DNA of 64,000 nt from Ricinus communis. Taxonomy: Eukaryota > Streptophyta > Magnoliopsida > Malpighiales > Euphorbiaceae. The translations under genes and the position numbers were made by a program. Below are positions 37,759 through 50,245 of the stretch, in pieces. Where the stretch lies: the NCBI RefSeq assembly GCF_019578655.1, contig NC_063259.1, positions 25,469,277 to 25,533,276 on the forward strand, written 5' to 3'. Under the pieces are notes generated by a model. That model searched no databases and had not been told where the DNA came from. It worked only from the letters and a program-made list of their open reading frames with translations. The first letter of the stretch is position 1. Each line of letters begins with the position of its first letter.

Positions 37759-38943
37759 TTAGTCAAAAAGAATGTCATAATTGTCGAGTCCATAACAATC
37801 ATCTTCATTTTGAGGAGTAAAGCTAGGTCCACTAGTGCTTCCAGAGTCTTCATTGTCACTATCTCCAGAGACTTGTGACAAAACATTCAAGGCTGCTTTG
37901 AATTCTTTCTTTGTTGTATTTCCGGACAATTTTGCTAAAATTTTACTTTTGTCCAGATAAAAGTTAAATTGTTCCATAGATTAGCTTGTCGCAGCTATCA
38001 TGGGATTTTTTCCCATGAAATGTTTCAAAACAGTTTCTTTATTGGCTTGAATGTCTTTGCAGTTTGTCCACCATTTGACACTATATTCTCGAACTAAGCA
38101 GGCAATAGAATTTACATTTGGAGAGGGTTTATAAGGTTTCACCTTGAATTGCCAAGAAAATATCCAAGGTAGGTTAAAAGTTTCAGAAAAAATAATCAAT
38201 TTGTCATGTTTAAGAATGGGTAATTTTTCTTTAAAGATAGTAAATCCTTCCATAATTTTGGTAGGTAAAATTTCTGGGCATAGTCCAAAATATGTCCACC
38301 AATCAGAAAACCAATTAGGAAAGGTTTTTGAGTTGGTTTTGTGAAACATAAAGAACCAACAATGGTTCCAATTTCGAAGATAAAAAGTATAATACCAGGC
38401 TTTCTTGTAATCAAAATAATTGAAACAAGGAGGTGTAAAGGTAACAGAAAATTTTTTGGCAGTATAAGGATTTTGGTTCCAGTCAGTTAGGGTAAGGACT
38501 TTCAAAATTCTGCATTTTGAATAGGAGATCTTTTCAGGAACGTCTTTATCAAAGGAATGTTCAATTTCTATTGAGTGAGTGTCCAAAAGGATAAGTTCGT
38601 AAAAGTTTTTTAATTTGTATGAACTTTCGGGGAATGAAGAATTGTCCAGGAGGGAAAAATGTGTTGGAATAATTGTTGGTAATTAGGATTTTCTAAATTT
38701 CCATTGAATATTTCGCTTTCAAGAATAGTTACAATTTGGTGTTGAGGTTTTGTGAAATATTTGGGTGGTTCGGTTTAGAAGAACTGGTTTTGTATGATTT
38801 GTAAAAAGTTGGATGGTTTAGGTGGGGTAGAAGGAGTTTTGTCAAGTATTTCAAATCATTGGTAGAAATCAATGAAGATTGTCCAGGACTTTTTAGCCGC
38901 AAAATCGGTACGGAGATAATTTTTTCTTTATGGGAGTGCCCAT
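37759..38943 (-). pseudogene. pararetrovirus ORF2, copy C, few breaks
   Basis: From ATG 38943 to TAA 37761-37759. The longest open piece is about 200 aa (38586-37981) and includes the whole aromatic core with FSDWWTYFGLCPEILPTKI, making this one of the two best-preserved central regions of ORF2 (with copy E). The acidic C-terminal block is also open (37977-37759) but in another frame, because of a small deletion around 37880-37885. Function unknown. Confidence 0.7.
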
Positions 38944-38947
38944 AAGA

Positions 38948-39975
38948 ATTAGCTTGATTTATTTCCCTGCAAAAATTCTCTTGTCAAAAAATCGGGCAAA
39001 GAATTTGAAGAACCTTTAATATACTCAATATCAAAATCAAATATTCCTAATAGTGCTTGCCATCCCGGCAAAAACTTGTTTTGAAATAAAAATTTTAACA
39101 TCCTTTTCCAAAATATTTTTTACTACAATCAATACGTAGTAAAAAATGTTTTCCAACTAAATCATCTTCAAATTTTGTAATACACAAAACAATTGATAAA
39201 AGCTCTTTTTAATAGTAGAGTATTTAGATTGGGTTTCATTCCATGCTCCAGGAGTGAAATCTAACCAAAGACTCGCATTTTGATCAGTAACCTCTGTTTG
39301 AGAATACCTCCAAAACCTAAATCAGAGGCATCTGTTTCTACTATGAGAAAGGCATTGGGATGTGGTATGGATAGACAAGGTAAATGGCCGAATTTCACAT
39401 TTAATAGTTTGTACGACTCGAGTGTGTTCATGGGTCCGGGGTTTTGGATTTTTTCTAAGACGATTGAACAAAGGTTTACAGGAGGATTCTAATATCCTTA
39501 AAGAAATCGGATACATAATTAAGGCATCCCAAAAATCTTTGAAGTTGATTTTTGTCCTTAATTTCATCGGGAAATTTGGAAGTAAATTCCAAAACTCTTG
39601 AAATAGGTGAAACATTATTTTCAAAATTTCATGTCCAAGAAATCTAATTTTTGTTTGACATAGTTTCATTTTAGGTGCAGAAACTACTAAACCATTTTGT
39701 TTAATTATATTGTAAAACTTATGTAAATGAGAAAAATGTTGTGCTAATGAATTTGAAAAGACTAACACATCATCAATGTAAACAATGGTAAATGATTGAT
39801 GATCATGAAAAATGTCATTCATAATTCTCCTGGAATTCGGACGGTGCATTTTTAATCCAAATGGCATGACATTCCATTCATAATGACCGAAAGGAACATT
39901 AAAACCAGTTTTATAACGATCCTTTTCATCTATTTGGATTTGCCAAAAACCAGATTTCATGTCAAACTTAGCATT
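38948..39975 (-). pseudogene. RT-RNase H fragment of ORF1, copy C
   Basis: Contains RT from the FDMKSGF block through YIDD (39780-39769) to the RNase H end. The 5' two-thirds of ORF1 (movement protein, coat protein, most of the protease) is missing: the RT sequence stops inside the FDMKSGF block at about 39970 and runs into the scrambled joint. RNase H is frameshifted and lost the bases around 39120 that encode the conserved DCSAAK block. Confidence 0.75.
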
Positions 39976-40135
39976 TGGGACAGGTGCACATAAGTCTTTA
40001 GTAAAGAGATTCTCGATATCTTTTATTGCGTTTGGGACCGTGTGTGTCAACTGTGAAAGGATAAAGTAATGCTAAAAACGGAGTTCCAAGAATAACAGTA
40101 GCAGATAGATTTTTTATTAGAATAAAAGAAATTTG
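39970..40135. other. scrambled inversion joint between copies C and D
   Basis: Three pieces of the minus-strand protease/RT region are joined with deletions: RT ends at CAAACTTA (about 39970); then a piece starting GCATTTGGGACAGG (to about 40027, with TTTTATT); then a piece starting near GTGTGTGTCAACTG and ending AATAAAAGAA (about 40129). There the sequence flips to the plus strand (ATTTGTTTTAAATTC), as in copy E at 47466. AAAAGAA is present on both sides of the flip, so it is a microhomology joint. Confidence 0.8.
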
Positions 40136-41720
40136 TTTTAAATTCATCTTCTCTGAGCAAGAAAAGGACATAAATGTTTTGAAGAAAAATTGCGTTTTTA
40201 ATAATCTTATTAGTCAAAAGAAAAAACAAATCGCTTTTTTAAACAAAGAAATCTTATCTTTAAAGATTAAAGAAGAGTTAGACCTTGATGTGACAAAAGC
40301 CAAAATAAAAGATATCGAGAATCTCTTTACTAAAGACTTATGTGCACCTGTCCCAAATGCTTTTTGAAATAGAAAAAAACATGTGATATCTTTACCTTAT
40401 GTTAAAGATTTTTCTGAAAATAACATACCAACAAAATCACATGCTATACATATGAACACAGAACTTGAAAATCATTGTAAGAAAGAAATAAATGAATTAT
40501 TACAAAAAGGGTTAATTCGTAATTCTAGTTCTCCTTGGAGCTGCTCTGCTTTCTATGTCTATAATGCAGCTGAGAAGGAACGTGGTGTACCCAGACTTGT
40601 CATAAATTATAAACCTTTAAATAAAGTTTTAGAATGGATTAGATACCCTTTACCTAACAAAAGAGATTTGTTGAAAAAACTTTATGATTCAAAAATTTAT
40701 TCTAAGTTTGACATGAAATCTGGTTTTTGGCAAATCCAAATAGATGAAAAGGATCGTTATAAAACTGGTTTTAATGTTCCTTTCGGTCATTATGAATGGA
40801 ATGTCATGCCATTTGGATTAAAAAATGCACCGTCTGAATTCCAGAGAATTATGAATGACATTTTTCATGATCATCAATCATTTACCATTGTTTACATTGA
40901 TGATGTGTTAGTCTTTTCAAATTCATTAGCACAACATTTTTCTCATTTACATAAGTTTTACAATATAATTAAACAAAATGGTTTAGTAGTTTCTGCACCT
41001 AAAATGAAACTATGTCAAACAAAAATTAGATTTCTTGGACATGAAATTTTTGAAAATAATGTTTCACCTATTTCAAGAGTTTTGGAATTTACTTCCAAAT
41101 TTCCTGATGAAATTAAGGACAAAAATCAACTTCAAAGATTTTGGGATGCCTTAATTATGTATCCGATTTCTTTAAGGATATTAGAATCCTCTGTAAACCT
41201 TTGTTCAATCGTCTTAGAAAAAATCCAAAACCCCTGGACCCATGAACACACTCGAGTCGTACAAACTATTAAACAGAAATTCGTCATTTACCTTGTCTAT
41301 CCATACCACATCCCAATGCCTTTCTCATAGTAGAAACGGATGCCTCTGATTTAGGTTTTGGAGGTATTCTCAAACAGAGGTTACTGATCAAAATGCGAGT
41401 CTTTGGTTAGATTTCACTCTGGAGCATGGAATGAAACCCAATCTAAATACTCTACTATTAAAAAGAGCTTTTATCAATTGTTTTGTGTATTACAAAATTT
41501 GAAGATGATTTAGTTGGAAAACATTTTTACTACGTATTGATTGTAGTCGCAAAAAATATTTTAGAAAAGGATGTTAAAATTTTTATTTCAAAACAAGTTT
41601 TGCCGGATGGCAAGCACTATTAGGAATATTTGATTTTGATATTGAGTATATTAAAGGTTCTTCAAATTCTTTGCCCGATTTTTTGACAAGAGAATTTTTG
41701 CAGGAAATAAATCAAGCTAA
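40127..41720 (+). pseudogene. protease C-terminus-RT-RNase H part of ORF1, copy D; RT domain open
   Basis: Starts without a 5' end at the inversion joint. A single open stretch (40383-41330, 315 aa) spans the whole reverse transcriptase: PRLVINYKPLN, FDMKSGFWQIQIDEKDR, PFGLKNAPSEFQR, then YIDD at 40893-40904 and the FLGHEI block. It is the only copy in the array with an uninterrupted RT. After about 41140 a missing base in a T run shifts the frame before RNase H, whose pieces (41335-41700) are broken. There is no promoter or start in front, so no full protein can be made. Confidence 0.85.
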
Positions 41721-41725
41721 TTCTT

Positions 41726-42906
41726 ATGGGCACTCCCATAAAGAAAAATTATCTCCGGTAGATTTTTATGCTAAAAAGTCGGACAATCTTCATTGATTTC
41801 TACCAATGATTTGAAATACTTGACAAAACTCCTTCTACCCCACCTAAACCATCCAACTTTTTACAAACTGTTACAAAACCGGGTTCTTCAAAACCAGAAC
41901 CACCCAAATATTTCCTGAAAACCTCAACACCAAATTGTAACTATTCTTGAAAGCGAAATATTCAATGGAAATTTAGAAAATCCTAATTACCAACAATTAT
42001 TCCAACACATTTTTCCCTCTGGACAATTCTTCATTCCTGAAAGTTCATACAAATTAAAAACTTTTACGAACTTATCCTTTTGGACACTCACTCAATAGAA
42101 ATTGAACATTCCTTTGATAAAGACGTTCTGAAAAGATCTCCTATTCAAAATGCAGAATTTTGAAAGTCCTTACCCTAACACCGGAACCAAAATCCTTATA
42201 TCTTGCCAAAATTTTCACATTACCTTTACACCTCCTTGTTTCAATTATTTTGATTACAAAGAAAGCCCGGTATTATACTTTTATCTTCAAATTGGAACCA
42301 TTGTTGGTTCTTTATGTTTCACAAAACCAACTCAAAAACCTTTCCCAATTGGTTTTCCCGATTGGTGGACATATTTTGGACTATGCCCGGAAATTTTACC
42401 TACCAAAATTATGGAAGGATTTACTATCTTTAAAGAAAAATTACCCATTCTTAAACATGACAAATTGATTATTTTTTCCCAAACTTTTAACCTACCTTGG
42501 ATATTTTCTTGGCAATTCAAGGTGAAACCTTATAAACCCTCTCCAAATGTAAATTCTATTGCCGCTTGGTTCGAGAATATAGTGTCGAATGGTGGACAAA
42601 CTGCGAAGACATTCAAGCCAATAAAGAAACATTTTGAAACATTTTGCGGGAAAAAATCCCATGATAGCCGGCACAAGCCAATCTATGGAACAATTTAACT
42701 TTTTATCGGACAAAAGTAAAATTTTAGCAAAATTGTCTGGAAATACAACAAAGAAAGAATTCAAAGCGACCTTGGAACAAGCTTTGTCACAAGTCTCCGG
42801 AGATAGTGACAATGAAGACTCTGGAAGCACTAGTGGACCTAGCTTTACTCCTCAAAATGAAGATGATTGTTATGGACTCGACAATTATGACATTCTTTTT
42901 GACTAA
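41726..42906 (+). pseudogene. pararetrovirus ORF2, copy D, frameshifted
   Basis: From ATG 41726 to TAA 42904-42906. Open pieces are 42150-42698 (aromatic core with DWWTYFGLCPEILPTKI) and 42634-42906 (acidic tail with YGLDNYDILFD), which overlap in different frames. As in copy B, one G fewer after the CAG at 41699-41703 fuses ORF1 and ORF2 in frame. Sequence groups with B and C (type 2). Confidence 0.7.
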
Positions 42907-43173
42907 ATAAGCAAGGAATCTTTCCTTTTTCATAAGTGGACAAGTAGACAAAGAAAGACAAAACAAAGTTGATAAGAATGAACAAATGGCGACAAAGAAT
43001 CTTCTCTTTTAAAATGGACAAAATGACAGAAGATAAACAAGCATCTTTTGAAGAATGGACAAGGACAAAACAAAGATGATAAATATGAACAAGTGGCGGA
43101 CAAAGAATCTTCTCTTTGGCAAAATGGACAAAATGGCTACTATTTTCTTTGACAAGTTAATTCAATAATGTAA

Positions 43174-43499
43174 CGGACTCAAAAATGTTTGAAGTCCGAA
43201 TAGTATAGATTTTCTTATTATAAATAGATGTACATTAGAAGGAAGAAGGCATCACTTGAATGCTTGAACTATCTTCCCTACTTTCTCTTTGTAAAATCTT
43301 CTTTCAATAAAAGTTTAAATTATTTACTTACTTCTTCTCTTTTCTCTTACTTCTTCTCTTTTACTTCTTCTCTTTTCTCTTCTTTTATTATAAACTATTT
43401 CTCTATTATTCGACTTCTCTTTTCTTACTTCTCTCTTTACTTCTTTCTTTTTCTTCTTTTATTATAAACTATTTCTCTATTATTCGATCCTGCTCCGCA
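43174..43499 (+). promoter_or_regulatory. pararetrovirus promoter, leader and poly(A) signal between copies D and E
   Basis: Inverted repeat CGGACT...AGTCCG (43174-43198), TATAAATA (43219-43226), AATAAA (43306-43311), then the pyrimidine-rich leader with its tandem duplication, ending GATCCTGCTCCGCAT just before the primer site of copy E. It is placed to transcribe copy E rightwards. Upstream (about 42910-43150) is the longer type-2 version of the GGACAAAG...AATCTTCTC repeats. Confidence 0.8.
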
Positions 43500-43501
43500 T
43501 A

Positions 43502-43514
43502 TGGTATCAGAGCC
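43502..43514 (+). other. tRNA-Met primer-binding site, copy E
   Basis: TGGTATCAGAGCC, a perfect caulimovirid tRNA-Met primer site. Just downstream, CGTTGGTCAGCC occurs twice with a 20-nt spacing (43548-43559 and 43568-43579) in the leader, also seen in copy A. That could be part of a structured leader; the role is unknown. Confidence 0.9.
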
Positions 43515-43663
43515 TAGTTATTAAACTCGTGATATTGTTTAAGGTAGCGTTGGTCAGCCTGGTTTTCCGTTGGTCAGCCCGTCTTCCCAATTATCAGTCA
43601 GGGTGGTCCCGGTAGGTAGTCCCACTATCCTAAACATTATTTACTTGTTTATTGTCTTTGGTA

Positions 43664-46600
43664 ATGACATCATTGTTTGTGAGTTTTAGTAGTCGAGAAA
43701 TAGTTTCTCCTTCTTCTTCTACTCTTTCCGATTTAAATTCAAGAATTTCTTGTCGCTCAAGGGTCTAATATCTCAGTAAATAGAAAATCAGTTACATAAT
43801 TGGTCCATCCCTAAACAAAATGTTAATAGCATTTATCGAATTGGAACTTTTGATTTTGCACAAAATTATTCTATTAAACAAACTGAACAAACTATTGCTT
43901 TAAATAAATCTCATGAAAATTTACATTTACTTTCGTCTTCCGCATTGCATGAACATATTAAAAGAAATTTAAATTTTTACATATAGGCATGGTTCAAATT
44001 GCTGTTAAACCTTTATTTAGAATTGGATTGGACATACCTATTTTCCTTTGTTTAAGAGATGCAAGACATTTGAATTTTCAAATTCACTTTTGGCTATGGT
44101 ACGAATCAAATTTAGCCAATGGTCCTGTCTATTTTAATTGTTATCCAAATTTTCAATTTCATTATTTGATTCAAATATTTTGAACACTTTAATTTTAACT
44201 GTTAAAACAAAAATATGAATTTCACGAAAATTCTAGATCTATAAATACATCATTTATAGGATCTACTATAAAGTAATGACAACAACTATAGATCCAGAGC
44301 AAGACATTCTTTAACAAGAAATGAAACGGTTTTATTTGAAGCTAATCCTTTACATTCTAAAATACAAGTCCCCAAAAGACTAAAATGGAATGAATTATCA
44401 TGGCCGGAACTTGGGATTTACAAGAAATAAATAAGCCTCAATCTATAGAAAATAATTCTAGAGTTTCACAAATTTTAGAGCAATCAAATGGTTCACATTC
44501 AAATGAGTTTTCACCTACTTTTGTACCTTCATCTAGATTGTCTACTTTTGAAAATTCTAGACCTTCCACACACACAACACGTTTTCTAAATTCTAATACA
44601 AATTTACAAGGAGTTGATTTTGAAAATAGGATTCCTCGACCTTTTACACTGATTACATTAATATAGAACAAGATAAAAATTCCGATGAACTGTTTTGTCA
44701 CCTTCTAGATCAACTATGGAAAATTTTTCAACTTTAAATATGATTTTTACACCTTTTGAAATAGATAAACCTTTTTACGATCCGATTATTACCATATAAG
44801 AAATCGTGAAAAAGTTTTATGGTTTCAAAATCATTTTCAAAGGGGGAGAGAGAGACTATTCAAGAGAAATTTTATGAATATTTGAATTCACAAGGTAAAT
44901 GTTCCGTTTTTTATCCGGTTTGAAATTTATTGTAACAATAATGATATAGAATTTCCTTTTAAAAATATTTTTACAAATGATAGAGTTTCTAAAACTTGGA
45001 ATACAACTAGTAGGAAATAAACAAATTATTTCCCGTTCATCCACCTTTAGAAGAAGTTAAAATAAATGTTCATAATCGGGGAAATAATTGCTTCACCCTT
45101 TAAAAGGATAAGCTCCGAGAATGACGACAAACTCCCTTTACTAAAAGATATTAGAAATGTTCAAAATCAAAATAATTATACAAATCAAATTCTTTTTACA
45201 ATTGCTTCACAACTTGATAGGATAGAGACATCTAGCCTAAATAATCATGCACCTAGGCCGGGTGGTATACCTATGAAACCTATTTTTCAACCCCATGAGA
45301 TTCACGAACAACAATTAATTAAATTAAATGATAAAGATGATATTTTGAACCAAATAAATTTAAAATTAGCTAGTCGTCCTTAAAAGATAAACCTTCATTA
45401 GTGTACTTAATTCCGATAATCTTGAACAAAATGAAGTTAAAAATTTAGAGAGTCAATTCATTAACGATAAAATTGAAATAAATAAAATATACCATAATAA
45501 AGGTTTTGACAAACCTAGGACTAGACATTATTATCCTAGACCTACTCCTCCGGATGTCTTGTTTGAGGAAAGAGTTAGCTTTACTCAAGCAAAATATGAT
45601 GGAGATTCACATTTATGAATGGAACTTAGATGGTCTCAATACGAATATCGGATTTTAAATATGTTACAAGAAATGACCATGGCACATGCTTAAATGCGAG
45701 CCGGATCTGTAAATATCGATAAAAAAATAGCTCGGATGTTAATATCCCGCTTCAGTCAATTAAAAGGATGGTGGGATAATTACACCTCCTTAGAAGATAA
45801 ATCAAGGATTTTAAATGCTAGGAAAATAGTTATAAAAACTGAAAATCAAACATCTATTCAAACTGAAGAAGAAGATGTTTGTTGCAACTTTACTTTTGCT
45901 ATTACAAAATGTTTTGTTGGTGAACCTAATCAATATCAAATTCGATCTTCAAATTCTTTCAAATCTAACTTGTCCTAAACTTCAAGATTTTCGTTGGTAC
46001 AAAGATGTCTTTTTAACAAAAGTTTTCTCTAGAACCGATTGTAACCATAGTTTTTGGAAAGAAAGATTTATTCTTTGGTTTACCTAAATTATTCATTTGA
46101 AAAAGTTAGAACAAGGATTAGAGATTTTTATGGAAATACTATTCCTTATGATACTTTAACCTATGGAGAAATTATTAATTTTATTAATAATGAAGAGCTT
46201 AGCTTTGTGTCTTGATTTGAAATTAAAAGCCAAAATTAAAAATGAATTTTCACAATCTAGAAAGGAGTTAGGAGATTTACATTTTCAATATGGCTATGAG
46301 CGTATTCAAGCCCCTTCCTCAAAAACTAAAAAATATCCGAAAGAAAATCTTCTAATAAAAATTATAGAAAAAATACTTGAATTTTCAAAAACCTTCTTCA
46401 TCCAAAAATATTTCTCAAAATAAAAATAAAAATAATAAAAGAAAGGTCCTCCGCTCACATTACAAATGTGGTCGTGTTGGTCATTTTAAATCCCAAATGT
46501 AGGATGAAAGAAAAGATTAATAAATTAGACATCTCCGATAAACTTAAAGATCAAATGCTTAATCTTTTACTATCCGGTCTGAGATCCCGAAAATTCTGAT

Positions 46601-49054
46601 TTAAGTGATTTTGAAGAAAATGATTTAAATATTCTAAGTGATTCATCTTCTACAAATCACCGATTTTGGAAACATGTGAAGGTCCCGGAATTTGTACAGT
46701 CCTTGTTGTAATTCAACTTTAAATGTTTTAACAAAAGAAACCCTTTCTGATCTTTTTGAATTAGTTGACAAAATTAATGACCCTTCTGATAGAGAAAAAT
46801 ACTTTTTAAAATTAAGAGATATTGTTTTGCATAACGAAATTAAAAAATCTGAACCTATTCCTTATAACTTAAAAGAAATTTTTCAAAGATTTGACTCAAA
46901 ATCTTCTAGAAATTCTACACCTAATATTCAAGATTTACAAGAAGAAATTAAAAATATAAAACAAGAAATTAATAATTTAAAAAATGAAAATTTAGATTTC
47001 AAAGAAAGAATTTTAAAATTGGAACTAAATAGGAAAAATAAAGATATTGCTGTGTCCTCTGAAAATACGAATGATTCTCATATTAATGAATTTTTAGCTC
47101 ATATTACCAGAGTAAATTTTCATAAATGGTTTATTTTTGTTAGAATTCTTATAAATGATTTTAAAATTGAGACAATTGCTTTAGTTGATTCTGGAGCAGA
47201 CCAAAATTGTATACAAGAAGGAATTGTACCTATGAGTTTTTGAAAAACAACCGAAAAATTACATATCTTCGCGATGGTTCAAGAATGCAAATAAATTATA
47301 AACTTTCTAAAGTTAAAATTTGTAATGATGGATTGTGTTTTTACACTTCTTTTATTCTAATAAAAAATCTATCTGCTACTATTATTCTTGGAACTCCGTT
47401 TTTAGCATTACTTTATCCTTTCACAGTTGACACACGGTATCAAAACTAGATTATTAGGAAAAGAAATTTGTTTTAAATTCATCTTCTCTGAGCAAGAAAA
47501 GGACATAAATGTTTTGAAGAAAAATTGCGTTTTTAATAATCTTATTAGTCAAAAGAAAAAACAAATCGCTTTTTTAAACAAAGAAATCTTATCTTTAAAG
47601 ATTAAAGAAGAGTTAGACCTTAATGTGACAAAAGCCAAAATAAAAGATATCGAGAATCTCTTTACTAAAGACTTATGTGCACCTGTCCCAAATGCTTTTT
47701 GGAATAGGAAAAAACATGTGATATCTTTACCTTATGTTAAAGATTTTTCTGAAAATAACATACCAACAAAATCACATGCTATACATATGAACACGAACTT
47801 GAAAATCATTGTAAGAAAGAAATAGATGAATTATTACAAAAGGGTTAATTCGTAATTCTAGTTCTCCTTGGAGTTTTCCGCTTTCTATGTCTATAATGCG
47901 GTGAGAAGGAACGTGGTGTACCCGGACTTGTCATAAATTATAAACCTTTAAATAAAGTTTTAGAATGGATTAGATACCCTTTACCTAACAAAGAGATTTG
48001 TTGAAAAAACTTTATGATTCAAAAATTTATTCTAAGTTTGACATGAAATCCGGTTTTGGCAAATCCAAATAGATGAAAAGGATCGTTATAAAACTGGTTT
48101 TAATGTTCCTTTCGGTCATTATGAATGGAATGTCATGCCATTTGGATTAAAAATGCACCGTCTGAATTCCAGGAGAATTATGAATGACATTTTCATGATC
48201 ATCAATCATTTACCATTGTTTACATTGATGATGTGTTAGTCTTTTCAAATTCATTAGCACAACATTTTTCTCATTTACATAAGTTTTACAATATAATTAA
48301 ACAAAATGGTTTAGTAGTTTCGCACCTAAAATGAAACTATGTCAAACAAAATTAGATTTCTTGGACATGAAATTTTTGAAAATAATGTTTCACCTATTTC
48401 AGAGTTTTGGAATTTACTTCCAAATTTCCCGATGAAATTAAGGACAAAAATCAACTTCAAAGATTTTTGGGATGCCTTAATTATGTATCTGATTTCTTTA
48501 AGGATATTAGAATCCTCTGTAAACCTTTGTTCAATCGTCTTAGAAAAAATCCAAAACCCTGGACCCATGAACACACTCGAGTCGTACAAACTATTAAACA
48601 GAAAATTCGTCATTTACCTTGTCTATCCATACCACATCCCAATGCCTTTCTCATAGTAGAAACAGATGCCTCTGATTTAGGTTTTGGAGGTATTCTCAAA
48701 CAGAGGTTACCTGATCAAAATACAGAGTCTTTGGTTAGATTTCACTCTGGAGCATGGAATGAAACCCAATCCAAATACTCTACTATTAAAAAAGAGCTTT
48801 TATCAATTGTTTTATGTATTACAAAATTTGAAGATGATTTAGTTGGAAAACATTTTTTACTACGTATTGATTGTAGTGCTGCAAAAAATATTTTGGAAAA
48901 GGATGTTAAAAATTTTATTTCAAAACAAGTTTTTGCCAGATGGCAAGCACTATTAGGAATATTTGATTTTGATATTGAGTATATTAAAGGTTCTTCAAAT
49001 TCTTTGCCTGATTTTTTGACAAGAGAATTTTTGCAGGGAAATAAATCAAGCTAA
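43664..49054 (+). pseudogene. pararetrovirus ORF1 polyprotein, copy E (MP-CP-PR-RT-RH)
   Basis: Starts at ATG 43664 and ends at TAA 49052-49054. Landmarks: movement-protein block GPVYFNCYPNF at 44121-44153, unbroken here although copies A and B shift frame at that spot; coat protein 45.4-46.5 kb, its zinc knuckle at about 46455-46500 altered by indels; Cys cluster and coiled coil inside an open 183-aa piece (46692-47243), which runs into the protease motif DSGAD at 47187; RT with YIDD at 48221-48232 (frames broken at 47795, 47840, 47990 and 48055); and a fully open RT tail plus RNase H (48407-49054, 215 aa, with TDASDLGFGG and RIDCSAAK). Expected size about 1800 aa. Several differences from copy A fall on CTG or CAG, so true coding state is uncertain. 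Confidence 0.85.
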
Positions 49055-49059
49055 TTCTT

Positions 49060-50243
49060 ATGGGCACTCCCATAAAGAAAAAATTATCTCCAGCCGATTT
49101 TGCGGCTAAAAAGTCTGGACAATCTTCGTTGATTTCTACCAACAGATTTGAAATACTTGACAAAACTCCTTCTACCCCACCTAAACCATCCAACTTTTTA
49201 CAACTGTTACAAAACCGGGTTCTTCTAAAACCGAACCACCCAAATATTTCACAAAACCTCAACACCAAATTGTAACTATTCTTGAAGGCGAAATATTCAA
49301 TGGAAATTTAGAAAATCCTAATTACCAACAATTATTCCAACACATTTTTCCCTCTGGACAATTCTTCATTCCTGAAAGTTCGTACAAATTAAAAAACTTT
49401 TACGAACTTATCCTTTTGGACACTCACTCAATAGAAATTGAACATTCCTTTGATAAAGACGTTCCTGAAAAGATCTCCTATTCAAAATGCAGAATTTTGA
49501 AAGTCCTTACCTAAACCGACTGGAACCGAAATCCTTATCTTTGCTAAAAAATTTCATTACCTTTACACCTCCTTGTTTCAATTATTTTGATTACAAGAAA
49601 GCACGGTACTATACTTTTATCTTCAAATTGGAACCATTCTTGGTTCTTTATGTTTCACAAAACCAACTCAAAAACCTTTCCCAATTGGTTTTCTGATTGG
49701 TGGACATATTTTGGACTATGCCCAGAAATTTTACCTACCAAAATTATGGAAGGATTTACTATCTTTAAAGAAAAATTACCCATTCTTAAACATGACAAAT
49801 TGATTATTTTTTCTGAAACTTTTAACCTACCTTGGATATTTTCTTGGCAATTCAAGGTGAAACCTTATAAACCCTCTCCAAATGTAAATTCTATTGCCTG
49901 CTTAGTTCGAGAATATAGTGTCAAATGGTGGACAAACTGCAAAGACATTCAAGCCAATAAAGAAACTGTTTTGAAACATTTTGCGGGAAAAAATCCCATG
50001 ATAGCCGGCACAAGCCAATCTATGGAACAATTTAACTTTTTATCGGACAAAAGTAAAATTTTAGCAAAATTATCTGAAAATACAACAAAGAAGGAATTCA
50101 AAGCAGCCTTGGAACAAGCTTTGTCACAAGTCTCTGGAGATAGTGACAATGAAGACTCTGGAAGCACTAGTGGACCAAGTCTTACTCCTCAAAATGAAGA
50201 TGATTGCTATGGACTCGACAATTATGACATTATTTTTGACTAA
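49060..50243 (+). pseudogene. pararetrovirus ORF2, copy E, nearly open
   Basis: Begins at ATG 49060, five bases after the ORF1 stop and in a different frame, and ends at TAA 50241-50243; about 395 aa. It is among the most complete ORF2 copies: the C-terminal 218 aa (49587-50243) are open, from before FSDWWTYFGLCPEILPTKI through WQFKVKPYKPSPN to the acidic tail SGDSDNEDSG and the end. The N-terminal part is broken by a missing A near 49201 and a few bases around 49500-49590. It is rich in aromatic residues in the core and has no membrane segment, enzyme motif or zinc-binding cluster that I can see. Stop-then-nearby-ATG suggests translation by reinitiation, which some caulimovirids use; this is inference. 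Confidence 0.72.
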
Positions 50244-50245
50244 AT

